From: Paenibacillus sp. FSL R5-0341
GTDB taxonomy: Bacteria > Bacillota > Bacilli > Paenibacillales > Paenibacillaceae
Direction of reading: 5' to 3'
Assembly: GCF_037975235.1 (NCBI RefSeq)
Contig: NZ_CP150241.1
Location: 682,001 to 746,000 of the forward strand
DNA length: 64,000 nt
Numbering within the stretch: position 1 is the stretch's first letter; every line of letters starts with the position of its first letter. Under the pieces are notes generated by a model that worked only from the letters and a program-made list of their open reading frames with translations, had not been told where the DNA came from and did not search any database. Shown here in pieces: positions 27,572 to 36,709 of this stretch. The position numbers and the translations under genes are program-made.

Positions 27572-27781
27572 TTGATCATCATGGCTGTACTGTTCATTAG
27601 CGCAGGGTTAATGTTTCTTGTGTATCCACACAGTATAACGGATGCTTCGGAGAAACAGATTACGGAGCGAGTAATCATGTCGCGATGGGTTGGCGGCTCG
27701 CTCATTATCATGTCATGTCTGTTTCTGATCATGGGTACGATTCAACTGATAGATCAAGCCTCACATCACATTGCGCATTAA
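27572..27781 (+). CDS. Small two-helix membrane protein of the VanRSYZ-like operon
   Basis: A 69-residue protein with helices at about 3-18 and 44-63 separated by a hydrophilic turn (YPHSITDASEKQITERVI). The TTG at 27572 is favoured because AAGGAGGG lies 6-7 nt upstream; the next ATG at 27581 has poorer spacing. The layout (short N-terminal helix, loop with SDAS/E-K, second helix with Gly-Gly) recalls small DUF6199-like proteins of Paenibacillaceae, but I cannot be sure of the family. It is the last gene before a strong terminator, so it belongs to the VanR/S/Y/Z-like operon. Confidence 0.75.
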   Translation: MIIMAVLFISAGLMFLVYPHSITDASEKQITERVIMSRWVGGSLIIMSCLFLIMGTIQLIDQASHHIAH

Positions 27782-27827
27782 AAGGAAGATGGCCTTGAAG
27801 CAACGGAGGACACACATATTGAAACCA

Positions 27828-27876
27828 AAGGCTCTCCATCATTGTGCAGTCTGCACAATGATGGAGAGTTTTTTGC
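27828..27876 (+). terminator. Terminator of VanRSYZ-like operon
   Basis: CTCTCCATCATTGTGCA pairs perfectly with TGCACAATGATGGAGAG across a 3-nt loop, followed by six T. One of the strongest stems in the window. Confidence 0.95.
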
Positions 27877-27994
27877 TGTTTCATAAGGTATCCAATTTAG
27901 GATGGGATCAGTGAACTTTGCGAGTAACATCGCCAATGAGGTAGAGTAGAGATGATGCGTTAGTACCTATACCTTACCAAGAAGGAGGACATAT

Positions 27995-28393
27995 ATGTAT
28001 TCATTAGCTAAAGAACTGGCAGGCACAATGAAAGCCATTATGCAAATTGAAAGCGAAATTGCTGAAGCTAAGATTGATCACTACGACGAAGAGGTAGTGC
28101 GTGATCTAGAGCGGAAAAGAACTGATCTGATAAGAGCCTGTACACGTGATGAGTTGCTGGTGATAAAAACGATCATGAATGTGGGGCAATCGGAGAGAGG
28201 ATATCGACATCATTTCAATTCGTATGACGTTGAGATTATTCACCTACCCATTGAGTTAAACGAGCATGAGTTGATGCAGAAATATTCCTATTACCTGATA
28301 CATAAGACTGAACGTGAACTTGGGGATAGCATTGAGTACTATACCGCTGTGTCAGAACAACTGAAAGAAGGTATGGAGATCTTAAAGCTCTAA
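27995..28393 (+). CDS. Hypothetical helical protein (132 residues)
   Basis: A cytosolic protein reading MYSLAKELAGTMKAIMQIES at its start, then a long charged helix or coiled coil (about 10-50). A beta-rich middle (RHHFNSYDVEIIHLPIELN) and another helix follow at the end. GAAGGAGG precedes the ATG at a good distance. No family is recognised and there are no cysteines in metal-like spacing. It lies just 3' of the VanRSYZ-like terminator and 33 bp before another hypothetical gene read the same way, so the two likely form a bicistronic unit ended by the terminator at 28788-28836. The pairing suggests related functions, but nothing more can be said. Confidence 0.7.
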   Translation: MYSLAKELAGTMKAIMQIESEIAEAKIDHYDEEVVRDLERKRTDLIRACTRDELLVIKTIMNVGQSERGYRHHFNSYDVEIIHLPIELNEHELMQKYSYYLIHKTERELGDSIEYYTAVSEQLKEGMEILKL

Positions 28394-28425
28394 CTGTGAT
28401 CTGTAAGTTCTAGGAGGCTAGTAAA

Positions 28426-28740
28426 ATGATAATGAAAATTGTGGTCTATCACTTTGATGTGTTCTACTACTACGTTCCTGATCAATATGCAGGACAAATT
28501 GCCGAGTGGAGAGGAGAATTTATCGATTTTTTGCAGAGCCTAGAGTATAAGCACCCATTCACCCTGTATATCGAGTCTATTGATCATGAGGGAAATACGG
28601 AATATGCTCACTTTATCCGTAGTTACGGGGCTGATGACTTTGTGGACTGGATGAACGTGGAGAAATTAAACTGCAGAGGTGTATTTCGTATTGCTGAGCC
28701 ACCTGATGATTCAGAAGTTGGTTTAAACTTTGAGTTTTAA
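28426..28740 (+). CDS. Hypothetical protein (104 residues)
   Basis: A cytosolic protein starting MIMKIVVYHFDVFYYYVPDQ, with an aromatic-rich beta strand, a helix (QIAEWRGEFIDFLQSLEY) and an acidic C-terminus ending FEF. It reads as a small alpha/beta fold; no motif is recognised. TAGGAGG lies 9 nt upstream of the ATG at 28426, so the start is secure. It follows the 132-residue hypothetical gene by 33 bp and ends before a terminator shared with acnA. No toxin or antitoxin signature is visible, though the small bicistronic layout invites that question. Confidence 0.7.
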   Translation: MIMKIVVYHFDVFYYYVPDQYAGQIAEWRGEFIDFLQSLEYKHPFTLYIESIDHEGNTEYAHFIRSYGADDFVDWMNVEKLNCRGVFRIAEPPDDSEVGLNFEF

Positions 28741-28787
28741 GTGATAAGAACCTACTTGAAATTACATACCTATCGTTAAATAATTCT

Positions 28788-28836
28788 AAAAAAGCTCCCC
28801 ATTACGTGCTGAGTGCACGTGGTGGGGAGCTTTTCT
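28788..28836. terminator. Bidirectional terminator, hypothetical pair / acnA
   Basis: AAAAGCTCCCC and ACGTGC pair with GCACGT and GGGGAGCTTTT, giving a long interrupted stem with T tails on both strands. Confidence 0.88.
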
Positions 28837-28868
28837 GTATGACTACATCACATTAATGATTCATGTCA

Positions 28869-31583
28869 TTAAGCTTTTTTCATCATTTGACGCAATACGG
28901 TTTGCAGGATACCGCCATTATGGTAGTAATCCACGTCAACCATGCTGTCCAGACGAGCAATGACAGGGAAGTCGAACTGTGTACCGTCTTCACGAGTTAC
29001 GGTAACTTTCAACTCTTGTCCTGGCTTCACATCATTGCTGAGGCCAGTAATGTCATACGTTTCACGTCCGTTCAGGCCGAGGCTGGACCAGCCGTGACCT
29101 TCCTGGAATTGCAATGGCATTACGCCCATGCCGACCAGGTTACTGCGGTGAATCCGCTCGAAGCTTTCTGCGATAACGGCTTTGACGCCGAGCAGGAATG
29201 TTCCTTTTGCCGCCCAGTCACGGGAGCTTCCTGTACCATACTCTTTACCTGCGATAACGATCAGGTTCTGTCCTTCATCCTGATACTTCATGGAAGCATC
29301 GTAGATGGACATTTCTTCGTCCGTTGGCAGGTACTTCGTAATACCGCCCTCGGTGCCCGGAGCCACCTGGTTACGAATACGAATGTTGGCGAACGTACCA
29401 CGCATCATTACTTCATGGTTACCACGGCGTGAACCGTAGGAGTTAAAGTCTTTGCGCTCTACGCCATGCTCTTTCAAGTACAGTCCAGCCGGGCTGGATA
29501 CGGCAATATTACCTGCTGGCGAGATATGGTCCGTTGTTACGGAATCCGCAAGCAATGCCATCACGCGTGCAGAACGGATATCTGCAATATCGTTCAATTT
29601 GTCGCCAATCTCTTGGAAGAATGGAGGGTTCTGAATGTACGTGGAGTTCGGATCCCACTCGTACAATTCGCCTTCCGGTACAGAGATTGCATTCCAACGC
29701 TCATTAGCTGTAAATACGTTCTCGTACTTGTTGCGGAACATCTGAGCGTTCAGGGAACTAGCGATGGTATCCTTGATTTCCTCGGAGCTAGGCCAGAGGT
29801 CTTTCAGGAATACAGGCTCATTGTTCGTATCATAACCGATTGGATCGGTTTCAAAGTCAATATTCACTGTACCTGCAAGTGCATATGCCACAACGAGTGG
29901 TGGAGATGCCAGGTAGTTTGCTTTAACTTGTGCATGCACACGGCCTTCGAAGTTACGGTTACCGGACAATACAGCCGCTACGGTCATATCGTTCTCAGCA
30001 ATAGCTTCGCTCACTTCGTCCGGCAGTGGACCGGAGTTACCGATGCATGTTGCACAACCGTAGCCGGCAACGTTGAATCCGAGTTTGTCGAGGTACGTGA
30101 TCAGGCCTGCTTTTTCCAGATACTCGGTAACAACAAGGGAACCTGGTGTCAGACTGCTTTTCACATATCCTGGTTTGGTCAAGCCGCGTTCAACTGCTTT
30201 TTTCGCCAGCAGTCCCGCTCCGACCATAACACTTGGATTCGAAGTATTCGTACAACTTGTGATCGCCGCGATCACAACAGCGCCTGCTTTCAGTTCACTA
30301 GAGGAACCGTTCGGGTGCTTCAAAGGTACGGTTTGTTCGATTTTCTCATCGCTCAGACCGTAGCCGCCTTTATCTACAGGTGTACGGATGATGCTGTTGA
30401 AGCTTTCTTTCATTTGTGTCAGCTCGATGCGATCCTGTGGACGTTTTGGTCCTGCAAGACTTGGTACAACAGAGCCGAGATCCAGTTCAATTACATCTGT
30501 GAATTCAGGATCAACGGTGCTGGAAGTACGGAACATGCCTTGAGCTTTGTAGTAAGCTTCAACCAATTCAACCTGCTCGTCAGGACGACCAGTGCTGCGC
30601 AGATAGTTCAACGTTTCACTATCGACAGGGAAGAAGCCGATGGTAGCTCCGTACTCTGGTGCCATGTTGGCTACTGTTGCACGGTCAGCCAGACCGATGT
30701 TGGCAAGACCTGGTCCGTAGAACTCAACGAATTTACCAACAACGCCTTTTTTACGAAGCAATTGGGTAACGGTCAGTGCCAGATCCGTTGCTGTTGCGCC
30801 TTCACTCAGGCTGCCTGTCAGTTTGAAACCGATAACGTCCGGTGTTACAAAGTAAAGCGGTTGACCCAGCATGCCTGCTTCGGCCTCGATTCCACCAACA
30901 CCCCAACCAACAACGCCAAGTCCGTTGATCATGGTGGTGTGGGAGTCTGTACCTACGAGGGAATCCGGGAATACAACGGTCTCGCCGTCCACCGTTTTCG
31001 TTGCTGCCACGGAAGCCAGATACTCCAGGTTAACCTGGTGAACGATCCCTGTGGATGGTGGAACTGCACGGAAGTTGTTGAAAGCCGTTTGTGCCCAACG
31101 CAAGAAGCGGTAACGCTCTTCATTACGCTCGAACTCGACTTGGATATTGTAATCAAGTGCATCGTTGGTGCCGAAAGCATCAACCATAACGGAGTGGTCG
31201 ATAACGAGATCGACGGGTACGAGCGGGTTGATCTGTTTCGGGTCGCCGCCTGCTTTTTTCACAGTATCACGCATTGCAGCGAGGTCAACGACAACCGGTA
31301 CCCCGGTGAAATCCTGCAGAACGATACGTGCAGGGATGAATGGAATTTCCTTGTTATTGTCACGGCCATCTGCCCAGCCGGTCAGTTGTTTTACGTGTTC
31401 TTCGGTAATGGCACGTCCGTCGAATTGACGAATTGCTGCTTCAAGCAACACTTTAATGGAGAAAGGGAGCCTGGAAAGATCGCCGTGGCCGCCTTCCTGA
31501 AGAGCATCGAGACTGTAGTAGCGGTAAGACTTGCCTCCAACCTCAAGACTGCGAGCGGCGGAGAAATGATTCTTTGCTGACAT
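28869..31583 (-). CDS. acnA: Aconitate hydratase
   Basis: Interconverts citrate and isocitrate in the TCA cycle using a 4Fe-4S cluster; the iron-free form of Bacillus aconitase also binds RNA. The 904-residue protein matches AcnA/CitB length. Cluster cysteines lie in [15 protein letters not shown] and [14 protein letters not shown], and catalytic or binding segments include [20 protein letters not shown] and [12 protein letters not shown]. The C-terminal swivel domain with [14 protein letters not shown] is complete. ATG at 31583 follows AGGAGGT. It has its own promoter (31722-31750) and shares a terminator with the opposing hypothetical genes. The long frame seen antisense to it is a composition artefact. 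Confidence 0.97.
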   Translation of the reverse strand: MSAKNHFSAARSLEVGGKSYRYYSLDALQEGGHGDLSRLPFSIKVLLEAAIRQFDGRAITEEHVKQLTGWADGRDNNKEIPFIPARIVLQDFTGVPVVVDLAAMRDTVKKAGGDPKQINPLVPVDLVIDHSVMVDAFGTNDALDYNIQVEFERNEERYRFLRWAQTAFNNFRAVPPSTGIVHQVNLEYLASVAATKTVDGETVVFPDSLVGTDSHTTMINGLGVVGWGVGGIEAEAGMLGQPLYFVTPDVIGFKLTGSLSEGATATDLALTVTQLLRKKGVVGKFVEFYGPGLANIGLADRATVANMAPEYGATIGFFPVDSETLNYLRSTGRPDEQVELVEAYYKAQGMFRTSSTVDPEFTDVIELDLGSVVPSLAGPKRPQDRIELTQMKESFNSIIRTPVDKGGYGLSDEKIEQTVPLKHPNGSSSELKAGAVVIAAITSCTNTSNPSVMVGAGLLAKKAVERGLTKPGYVKSSLTPGSLVVTEYLEKAGLITYLDKLGFNVAGYGCATCIGNSGPLPDEVSEAIAENDMTVAAVLSGNRNFEGRVHAQVKANYLASPPLVVAYALAGTVNIDFETDPIGYDTNNEPVFLKDLWPSSEEIKDTIASSLNAQMFRNKYENVFTANERWNAISVPEGELYEWDPNSTYIQNPPFFQEIGDKLNDIADIRSARVMALLADSVTTDHISPAGNIAVSSPAGLYLKEHGVERKDFNSYGSRRGNHEVMMRGTFANIRIRNQVAPGTEGGITKYLPTDEEMSIYDASMKYQDEGQNLIVIAGKEYGTGSSRDWAAKGTFLLGVKAVIAESFERIHRSNLVGMGVMPLQFQEGHGWSSLGLNGRETYDITGLSNDVKPGQELKVTVTREDGTQFDFPVIARLDSMVDVDYYHNGGILQTVLRQMMKKA

Positions 31584-31675
31584 ACATGTACCTCCTTGGG
31601 ATGTGTCGGTGAGATGAAGAAAACGTTCATTTAGGTGAAGAACAGGCCTTCATCGTTCCGTGTTCTCGTTCGTTA

Positions 31676-31692
31676 GTTTCATCAGGTGAAAC
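31676..31692 (-). promoter_or_regulatory. Palindrome GTTTCA-TCAGG-TGAAAC in acnA leader
   Basis: A 6-bp perfect inverted repeat with 5-nt centre, about 30-45 bp downstream of the acnA -10 box and 90 bp before its start. It is 14 of 17 identical to the palindrome upstream of the IclR-type gene at 17228-17244. Confidence 0.45.
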
Positions 31693-31721
31693 GTAATTTC
31701 ATAATCATAACTTTAGTTTTA

Positions 31722-31750
31722 AGTATACCGTTTTCACCTCCGTACGTAAA
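31722..31750 (-). promoter_or_regulatory. acnA promoter
   Basis: On the minus strand TTTACG (31750-31745) and TATACT (31727-31722) are 17 nt apart. The -10 matches 5 of 6 positions. The rest of the 383-bp gap to 31966 has no credible gene. The plus-strand ribosome binding site AAAGGGGG for the next gene is at its right end. Confidence 0.6.
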
Positions 31751-31966
31751 GGGCTTTTTACCTGTTCAATCAAGCTTTTGAACCAATGAAGGCGTTTTCG
31801 TGAAGCAAGAAGGAATAAGAAATATCATGTACCTGTATTTGCCGAATTTTGAGTCTTCATCCCGAGCTATGTACATACAACTGAAGACCGTCTCATATGA
31901 ATAGTAGGAGTTTATATATGCAATGAAATATTCCAGACAGAACTCATGCCAAAGGGGGACATAGGC

Positions 31967-32965
31967 TTGGAACGGGAATGGAAGAGTGCCTTATATACTT
32001 ACGTGAACCAGTACAATCGCTGTGAGATCGACTACCGTCCACAGACCAGCGAACGGATCGTTACTGATCCTGACTTCGTGGTGGAACGGGGAGAGCGTAT
32101 GGCAAGGCTGGACGAATGGTACCGTAAGCGGCGCGCCGTGCCTCTTCGCAGTGAGACCAGCGCCAAGCTTGTGCGCACGCTAATGGATGGACAGGAAGAA
32201 GCGGTGGTGGATGTACAATTGTACAGCAGACTGTTCTACGAGAAGAGCGGGATCACACACCGGGAGGACCGGATTGAGCGAGAGCGGTTAACCTTTCTGC
32301 GGCAGAGTGGTGGATGGATCATTGGACGGGTCGAGCGGGAAGTGCCGGAGCGTCGCCCCGCTGGGGAAGGACGTCCGTTTCAACAGGCCGATTTTGTACA
32401 GGCGATGAACCGGCCGCTGCTGAATCGGGAAGTTTTGGGTCAAGGCAGAAGCTCACGTCAGCAGGCATATCGCAGGGATCTGGCGGTTGCCTATGCGGAT
32501 CGATGGTGGAATGCGGGGAATCCGGCATTTGAGGAATTTGATGTGGATTGCACCAATTACGTGTCCCAATGTCTCTTTGCAGGGGGCGCACCCATCCACT
32601 ATACTGGTAGAAGAGAAGCTGGTTGGTGGTATAAAGGGTATGTAAACGGCTCCGAAATGTGGAGTTACAGCTGGGCAGTCTCCAATAGTCTGGAGCGTTA
32701 TTTATCAGGCAGCAGCTGGGGTCTGACTGCAACAGTTGTGGATCGTCCTGAGCAGCTGATGCTGGGAGATGTTATTCTCTATGATTGGGATGGAGATGGG
32801 CGATTTCAGCATAGCACCGTTGTAACCGCGTTTGATGCGGGTGGTATGCCGCTGGTTAACGCACATACGGTTAGCAGCCGTCACCGATATTGGGATTACC
32901 GGGATTCTTACGCTTGGACGGAGCGGACGGTATACCGGCTTTTTCATATTGCAGACGAGTTTTAA
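31967..32965 (+). CDS. Amidase_6 domain (putative amidase) protein
   Basis: A 332-residue protein. The C-terminal half is a cysteine-peptidase-like putative amidase (PF12671): the nucleophile candidate Cys lies in FDVDCTNYVSQCLFAGG and the His in GRFQHSTVVTAF, with an acidic residue in NAHTVSSRHRYWDY. The N-terminal half (about 1-150) is charged and helical with no recognised fold. There is no signal peptide, unlike many wall-active relatives, so it may act inside or be released on lysis or sporulation. The TTG at 31967 is chosen because AAAGGGGG lies 8 nt upstream; an ATG at 31946 would place that site inside the coding region. Monocistronic. Confidence 0.8.
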   Translation: MEREWKSALYTYVNQYNRCEIDYRPQTSERIVTDPDFVVERGERMARLDEWYRKRRAVPLRSETSAKLVRTLMDGQEEAVVDVQLYSRLFYEKSGITHREDRIERERLTFLRQSGGWIIGRVEREVPERRPAGEGRPFQQADFVQAMNRPLLNREVLGQGRSSRQQAYRRDLAVAYADRWWNAGNPAFEEFDVDCTNYVSQCLFAGGAPIHYTGRREAGWWYKGYVNGSEMWSYSWAVSNSLERYLSGSSWGLTATVVDRPEQLMLGDVILYDWDGDGRFQHSTVVTAFDAGGMPLVNAHTVSSRHRYWDYRDSYAWTERTVYRLFHIADEF

Positions 32966-33102
32966 TGACGAAAGATTTTCGGGATGCGGTGACGCAGACA
33001 TCCAGTTCCGTGTAAAATAAGACCATGTAACGCAAGCAGAATAACAAGGGTGCTGAGCATGCAAGGATGACAGCATCAGGCACAGATAATCGGAGGTTAC
33101 GC

Positions 33103-34203
33103 ATGAGTATGGATAAATTAAAAGTAGGCGTCGTGTACGGCGGAAAATCGGGCGAGCACGAGGTGTCGCTGCAGACGGCGTTTGCTGTAACGAACGCATT
33201 TGATTATGAGAAGTATGAACTGGTTCCTTTTTATATCTCCAAGCAGGGGACGTGGAAAAAAGGACCTGTCATGCATGCGCCGTTCGCACAGATTGAAGAT
33301 TTGAAGCTGGAGCAATCGGCAGGTGGAACTCAGGATGCGCTAAACGCACTGTTTGGCCGTTTGTATGGCGGAGCGGAAGCGCTGGACGTTATGTTCCCTC
33401 TGCTGCATGGTACATTTGGTGAAGATGGTACCATTCAGGGCATGTTCGAGATGGCGGATATGCCATATGTAGGTGCAGGTGTACTCGCTTCAGCTGGTGG
33501 CATGGACAAAGTGGTCATGAAGAAGCTGTTCGCACAGGCTGGCATTGACCAATGTGCCTTTACGTATTTTAACGCGACACAATGGATGCAGACAGAGCAC
33601 GAGATGATCGTACAGGTCGAAGATCAGCTAGGGTATCCTTGTTTTATCAAACCGGCAAATCTGGGCTCCAGCGTAGGTATCTCCAAAGCTCGTAACCGTG
33701 ATGAGTTGAAAACAGCTGTCGAGTTTGCACTTCGGTATGATACGAAGGTTGTCATTGAAGAGTTTGTTGAAGCACGCGAGGTTGAGGTCAGCGTCCTTGG
33801 CAATGACGAGCCTATGGCTTCCGTTCCAGGCGAGATCGTATCTTCCGGTGAGTATTACGACTATGCAGCCAAGTATATTGATGGTCAATCCCAGATGCTG
33901 ATTCCGGCTCCACTGGACCCTGAGGCCGCAGATCGCATTCGCGAAGCAGCATTACAGGCGTTCCGTGCAATTGAAGGTAACGGTATTTCCCGTGCGGACT
34001 TCTTCATTCGGAAAACAGACGGCGCATTACTTATTAATGAAGTCAACACGATGCCTGGTTTCACACCGTACAGCATGTATCCACTCTTGTGGCGTGAGAC
34101 AGGTGTATCTTATGCTGAGCTACTGGATCGCATGATTGAGCTGGCACTGGAGCGTTACAACCGCAAGCAGGCACTGAATTACGAGAACGGCGTACAGGCG
34201 TAG
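33103..34203 (+). CDS. ddl: D-alanine-D-alanine ligase
   Basis: ATP-grasp enzyme joining two D-alanines for the peptidoglycan pentapeptide. The 366-residue protein begins KLKVGVVYGGKSGEHEVSLQ. It carries PLLHGTFGEDGTIQGMFEMA, the ATP-binding YPCFIKPANLGSSVGISKA, the RADFFIRKTDGALLINEVNT metal site and MPGFTPYSMYPLLW. Nothing suggests D-lactate specificity, but a detailed omega-loop comparison was not possible. ATG at 33103 follows CGGAGGT; an upstream frame start at 33067 lacks one. It heads a rightward cluster with a DUF2584-like gene, uvsE, a phosphatase-family gene and a small protein, ending at the terminator at 37033. Confidence 0.95.
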   Translation: MSMDKLKVGVVYGGKSGEHEVSLQTAFAVTNAFDYEKYELVPFYISKQGTWKKGPVMHAPFAQIEDLKLEQSAGGTQDALNALFGRLYGGAEALDVMFPLLHGTFGEDGTIQGMFEMADMPYVGAGVLASAGGMDKVVMKKLFAQAGIDQCAFTYFNATQWMQTEHEMIVQVEDQLGYPCFIKPANLGSSVGISKARNRDELKTAVEFALRYDTKVVIEEFVEAREVEVSVLGNDEPMASVPGEIVSSGEYYDYAAKYIDGQSQMLIPAPLDPEAADRIREAALQAFRAIEGNGISRADFFIRKTDGALLINEVNTMPGFTPYSMYPLLWRETGVSYAELLDRMIELALERYNRKQALNYENGVQA

Positions 34204-34233
34204 CCTGAGACGACAAGATCAGGAGGGGTATGC

Positions 34234-34557
34234 ATGGGATTTCAGACTGAATTCAATTCCGTATGCAAGTTCAAGAATGAGCAGGAGCTGTTCGAATTGC
34301 TTGAATACGGACGCGGCAAAATGGTCAAACAGGGCTTCCGGGTATTTCCTACCGGCCAGAAAGTGATTGCATACACACCGGATAACGTGGCTGTAGCCAT
34401 CGTCAAGATCGTGGTTTCCATTGCAGAGATCAACTTCCAGGGGCAAGAGGTAACTGAGGTGGAGATGCAACTCATCCGCAAATTGACTGAGGAAGAATCA
34501 CGCATTCAGACTGCCCTTGCGGATGAGATGTTCTTTGGGGAGCAAGCACAGGAGTAG
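34234..34557 (+). CDS. DUF2584-like protein
   Basis: A 107-residue cytosolic protein starting MGFQTEFNSVCKFKNEQELF. Strand-rich segments (GFRVFPTGQKVIAYTPDNVA, VKIVVSIAEINFQGQEVTEV) and a C-terminal helix follow. The N-terminal MGxxxEFN plus a basic 'GF/YRxFP' turn resembles DUF2584 proteins of Bacilli, though this is recalled rather than searched. Function is unknown. ATG at 34234 follows AGGAGGGGT. It lies 30 bp after ddl in the same direction, so co-transcription with ddl is likely, which may point to a cell-wall link. Confidence 0.65.
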   Translation: MGFQTEFNSVCKFKNEQELFELLEYGRGKMVKQGFRVFPTGQKVIAYTPDNVAVAIVKIVVSIAEINFQGQEVTEVEMQLIRKLTEEESRIQTALADEMFFGEQAQE

Positions 34558-34712
34558 TTGTTGACTGTAAGTGCGGGTCGGAAGGACTGATTTGCCAGAA
34601 TACGATTATGGTCACTCTTTTAGGGTAAAACTTGGTTATATACAGTGACGGTACATCCTGACGGCTGAATATGCCGTGCGGGTTCTCCGCCCTAATAGAG
34701 AGGAAGAGATTC

Positions 34713-35714
34713 ATGCTCGTACGCTTTGGTTACGTGGCAATGTCCGTGCTTATAGAGAACGCCTCGCCTTCCCGGACCATGACCATGTCGAGTTTTAACA
34801 AAATCGATGACAGGGAAGCAGCGATCCGCAAGCTCGAACGGATTGCAGCCGAGAACCTGCACAATACATTACGTTTGCTCAGGCACAACAAGGGTAGCCA
34901 TATTCATGTATATCGCTTCTCTTCCAAATTGATTCCACTGGCAACACACGAGGACCTGAATGACTGGGACCCGTTCCCGGCACTGAAGCAGGACTTTGCG
35001 GCCATTGGTGATTTTGTGAAGGAAAATCATATGCGTGTGTCCTTTCATCCGGATCATTTTACCGTACTTAGTACCCCCCGCGAGCAAGTTCTGCACAACT
35101 CGATTCGCGACCTTCGTCATCATGTTCGGATGCTGGATGCCATGGGGCTGAATGCCACTGCCAAGAACAATATACATATTGGTGGTGCATACGGGGACAA
35201 GCCTTCGGCGGCGCTTCGTTTTGAAGAAAACTTTTTGAAGCTCGATCGGGACATTCAGGAGCGGCTCACACTCGAAAATGATGACAAAACGTTCAATGCG
35301 CCTGAGACACTTGCCGTGTGCCAGCGCTTGGGATTGCCCATGGTACTGGATATCCATCACCATTGGGTGAACAACGAAGGAGAACAGGCATGGGATCTGT
35401 GGCCTGATATTCTAAAGACCTGGCAGTCACCGCTTGCCCAGGCAGATTCACCGGCTGATCAGCCATTGCCACCCAAAATCCATGTCTCCAGTCCAAAGAG
35501 TGAGAAGGATCTGCGAGGTCATGCCGATGGTGTGGAGGTAGAGCCTGTGCTCGACTTCTTGCGTCATATCGCGGCAGATACCCCGAGGCTTGACGTGATG
35601 ATTGAGGCGAAACGCAAGGATGAGGCTCTTGTGCAACTGATGCAGAAGCTGGCATTCTATCACGAAGAGGGTGTGGAGTGGGTGGACGAGTCTACCGTCA
35701 TCATTCATCCGTAG
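34713..35714 (+). CDS. uvsE: UV damage endonuclease UvsE
   Basis: Nicks DNA 5' to UV photoproducts in an alternative excision-repair route. The 333-residue TIM-barrel protein shows the UVDE core: VRFGYVAMSVLIENASPSRT, LRLLRHNKGSHIHVYRFSSK, MRVSFHPDHFTVL, HIGGAYGDKPSALR-type strand and VLDIHHHWVNNEGE, which carry the metal-binding His, Asp and Glu. SSPKSEKDLRGHADGVEVEP and the C-terminal VMIEAKRKDEAL complete the site. The ATG at 34713 is used because GAGAGGAAGA precedes it; upstream starts lack one. Such enzymes are typical in spore-formers. It belongs to the ddl-side cluster. Confidence 0.93.
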   Translation: MLVRFGYVAMSVLIENASPSRTMTMSSFNKIDDREAAIRKLERIAAENLHNTLRLLRHNKGSHIHVYRFSSKLIPLATHEDLNDWDPFPALKQDFAAIGDFVKENHMRVSFHPDHFTVLSTPREQVLHNSIRDLRHHVRMLDAMGLNATAKNNIHIGGAYGDKPSAALRFEENFLKLDRDIQERLTLENDDKTFNAPETLAVCQRLGLPMVLDIHHHWVNNEGEQAWDLWPDILKTWQSPLAQADSPADQPLPPKIHVSSPKSEKDLRGHADGVEVEPVLDFLRHIAADTPRLDVMIEAKRKDEALVQLMQKLAFYHEEGVEWVDESTVIIHP

Positions 35715-35812
35715 TGCCAAAAGGGGCCTGGGCAACGAGAAACTTTACGACCTGTGGGGCGTATACTTTTAACAAGTATTTCAACTTTTCGTAGATTGAT
35801 ATAGAAAGTAGA

Positions 35813-36685
35813 GTGAACGCTTTGAATGAGAAGGAAAAGACACCTTATGTCGTGACAAGCAAAAGCTATACTGCCGTTGCCATTAATGCAGCTTCCAAAG
35901 CTGGCGAATGGATCAAAAGCCGTCTTGGGACGGTAGCTGAACTTGGCACCAAATATTCACCCCAAGATCTGGTGACCGAAGTGGATAAAGGAGCGGAGCA
36001 GATGATCCGCCGCCTGATTCTCACGCATTTTCCCCACCATGCCATTCTGGGTGAAGAAGGCGTCGAACCGGGACCGGAAGCTTCGGCAAAAGCACTGAAA
36101 GAGGCCGAGGAAGAAGAGTTCCTGTGGATTGTTGATCCTGTGGATGGAACGACGAACTTTGTACACGGATTCCCGTTTTATTCGGTGTCCATTGCATTGG
36201 CTCACAATGGTGAAGTCATTGTCGGCGTGATCTACGACCCTTCCCGTGATGAAATGTTTGTTGCGGAAAAGGGGAAAGGAGCATATGTTCACGGAAACCG
36301 GATGCTTGTATCTGGTGAACAAAAACTGGCTCAGAGCCTGATTGCGGTTGGTTTTCCGGCAGACACAACCTTTGCGTTGCCACTGAATATGGCCGCTGTA
36401 CAGGCGCTTGCTCCGCAAGTTCGTAACTTGCGTGCAGGCGGATCTGCCGCCCTTCATCTGGCGTATGTTGCCGCAGGACGTCTAAGCGCCTACACCGAGG
36501 TTGGCCTGAAACCGTGGGATATAGCCGCAGGTGCGCTACTGGTTGAAGAATCCGGCGGCAAGGTGACAGATACTATCGGAACGCCTTATCAACTGTCTGT
36601 GAATCATGTCGTTGCCAGCAATGGTAAAATCCATGATGCATTAACAGGTGTGTTGAAGGAAGCAAAGGCTACTGGGTTAGAGTGA
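35813..36685 (+). CDS. Inositol monophosphatase family protein (SuhB-like)
   Basis: A 290-residue Mg-dependent phosphatase. Metal-binding motifs are all present: EEGVEPG region (GEE), WIVDPVDGTTNFVHGFPFYS and the C-terminal GLKPWDIAAGALLVEESGGKV. The substrate may be inositol-1-phosphate, histidinol phosphate or a nucleotide such as pAp; sequence alone does not decide. The frame opens at GTG 35813; TTG at 35822 is an alternative, and the ribosome binding site (GAAAGTAGAG) is poor for either. It follows uvsE after about 100 bp and precedes a small acidic protein by 24 bp. Confidence 0.85.
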   Translation: MNALNEKEKTPYVVTSKSYTAVAINAASKAGEWIKSRLGTVAELGTKYSPQDLVTEVDKGAEQMIRRLILTHFPHHAILGEEGVEPGPEASAKALKEAEEEEFLWIVDPVDGTTNFVHGFPFYSVSIALAHNGEVIVGVIYDPSRDEMFVAEKGKGAYVHGNRMLVSGEQKLAQSLIAVGFPADTTFALPLNMAAVQALAPQVRNLRAGGSAALHLAYVAAGRLSAYTEVGLKPWDIAAGALLVEESGGKVTDTIGTPYQLSVNHVVASNGKIHDALTGVLKEAKATGLE

Positions 36686-36709
36686 AATTGATTATAAGGA
36701 GCGAAAACA

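Noticed and set aside
24231..27781. Acquired vancomycin-resistance operon
   Set aside because: vanH, the D-Ala-D-Lac ligase and vanX are absent; only VanR/S/Y/Z-like genes are present, so resistance cannot be claimed. The ddl at 33103 has no visible D-lactate features.
29466..31580. A 704-codon open frame antisense to acnA
   Set aside because: It is in the register opposite a highly codon-biased, certain gene; its translation is Cys/Phe/Trp-rich, has no recognisable domain and no ribosome binding site. It is a composition artefact.
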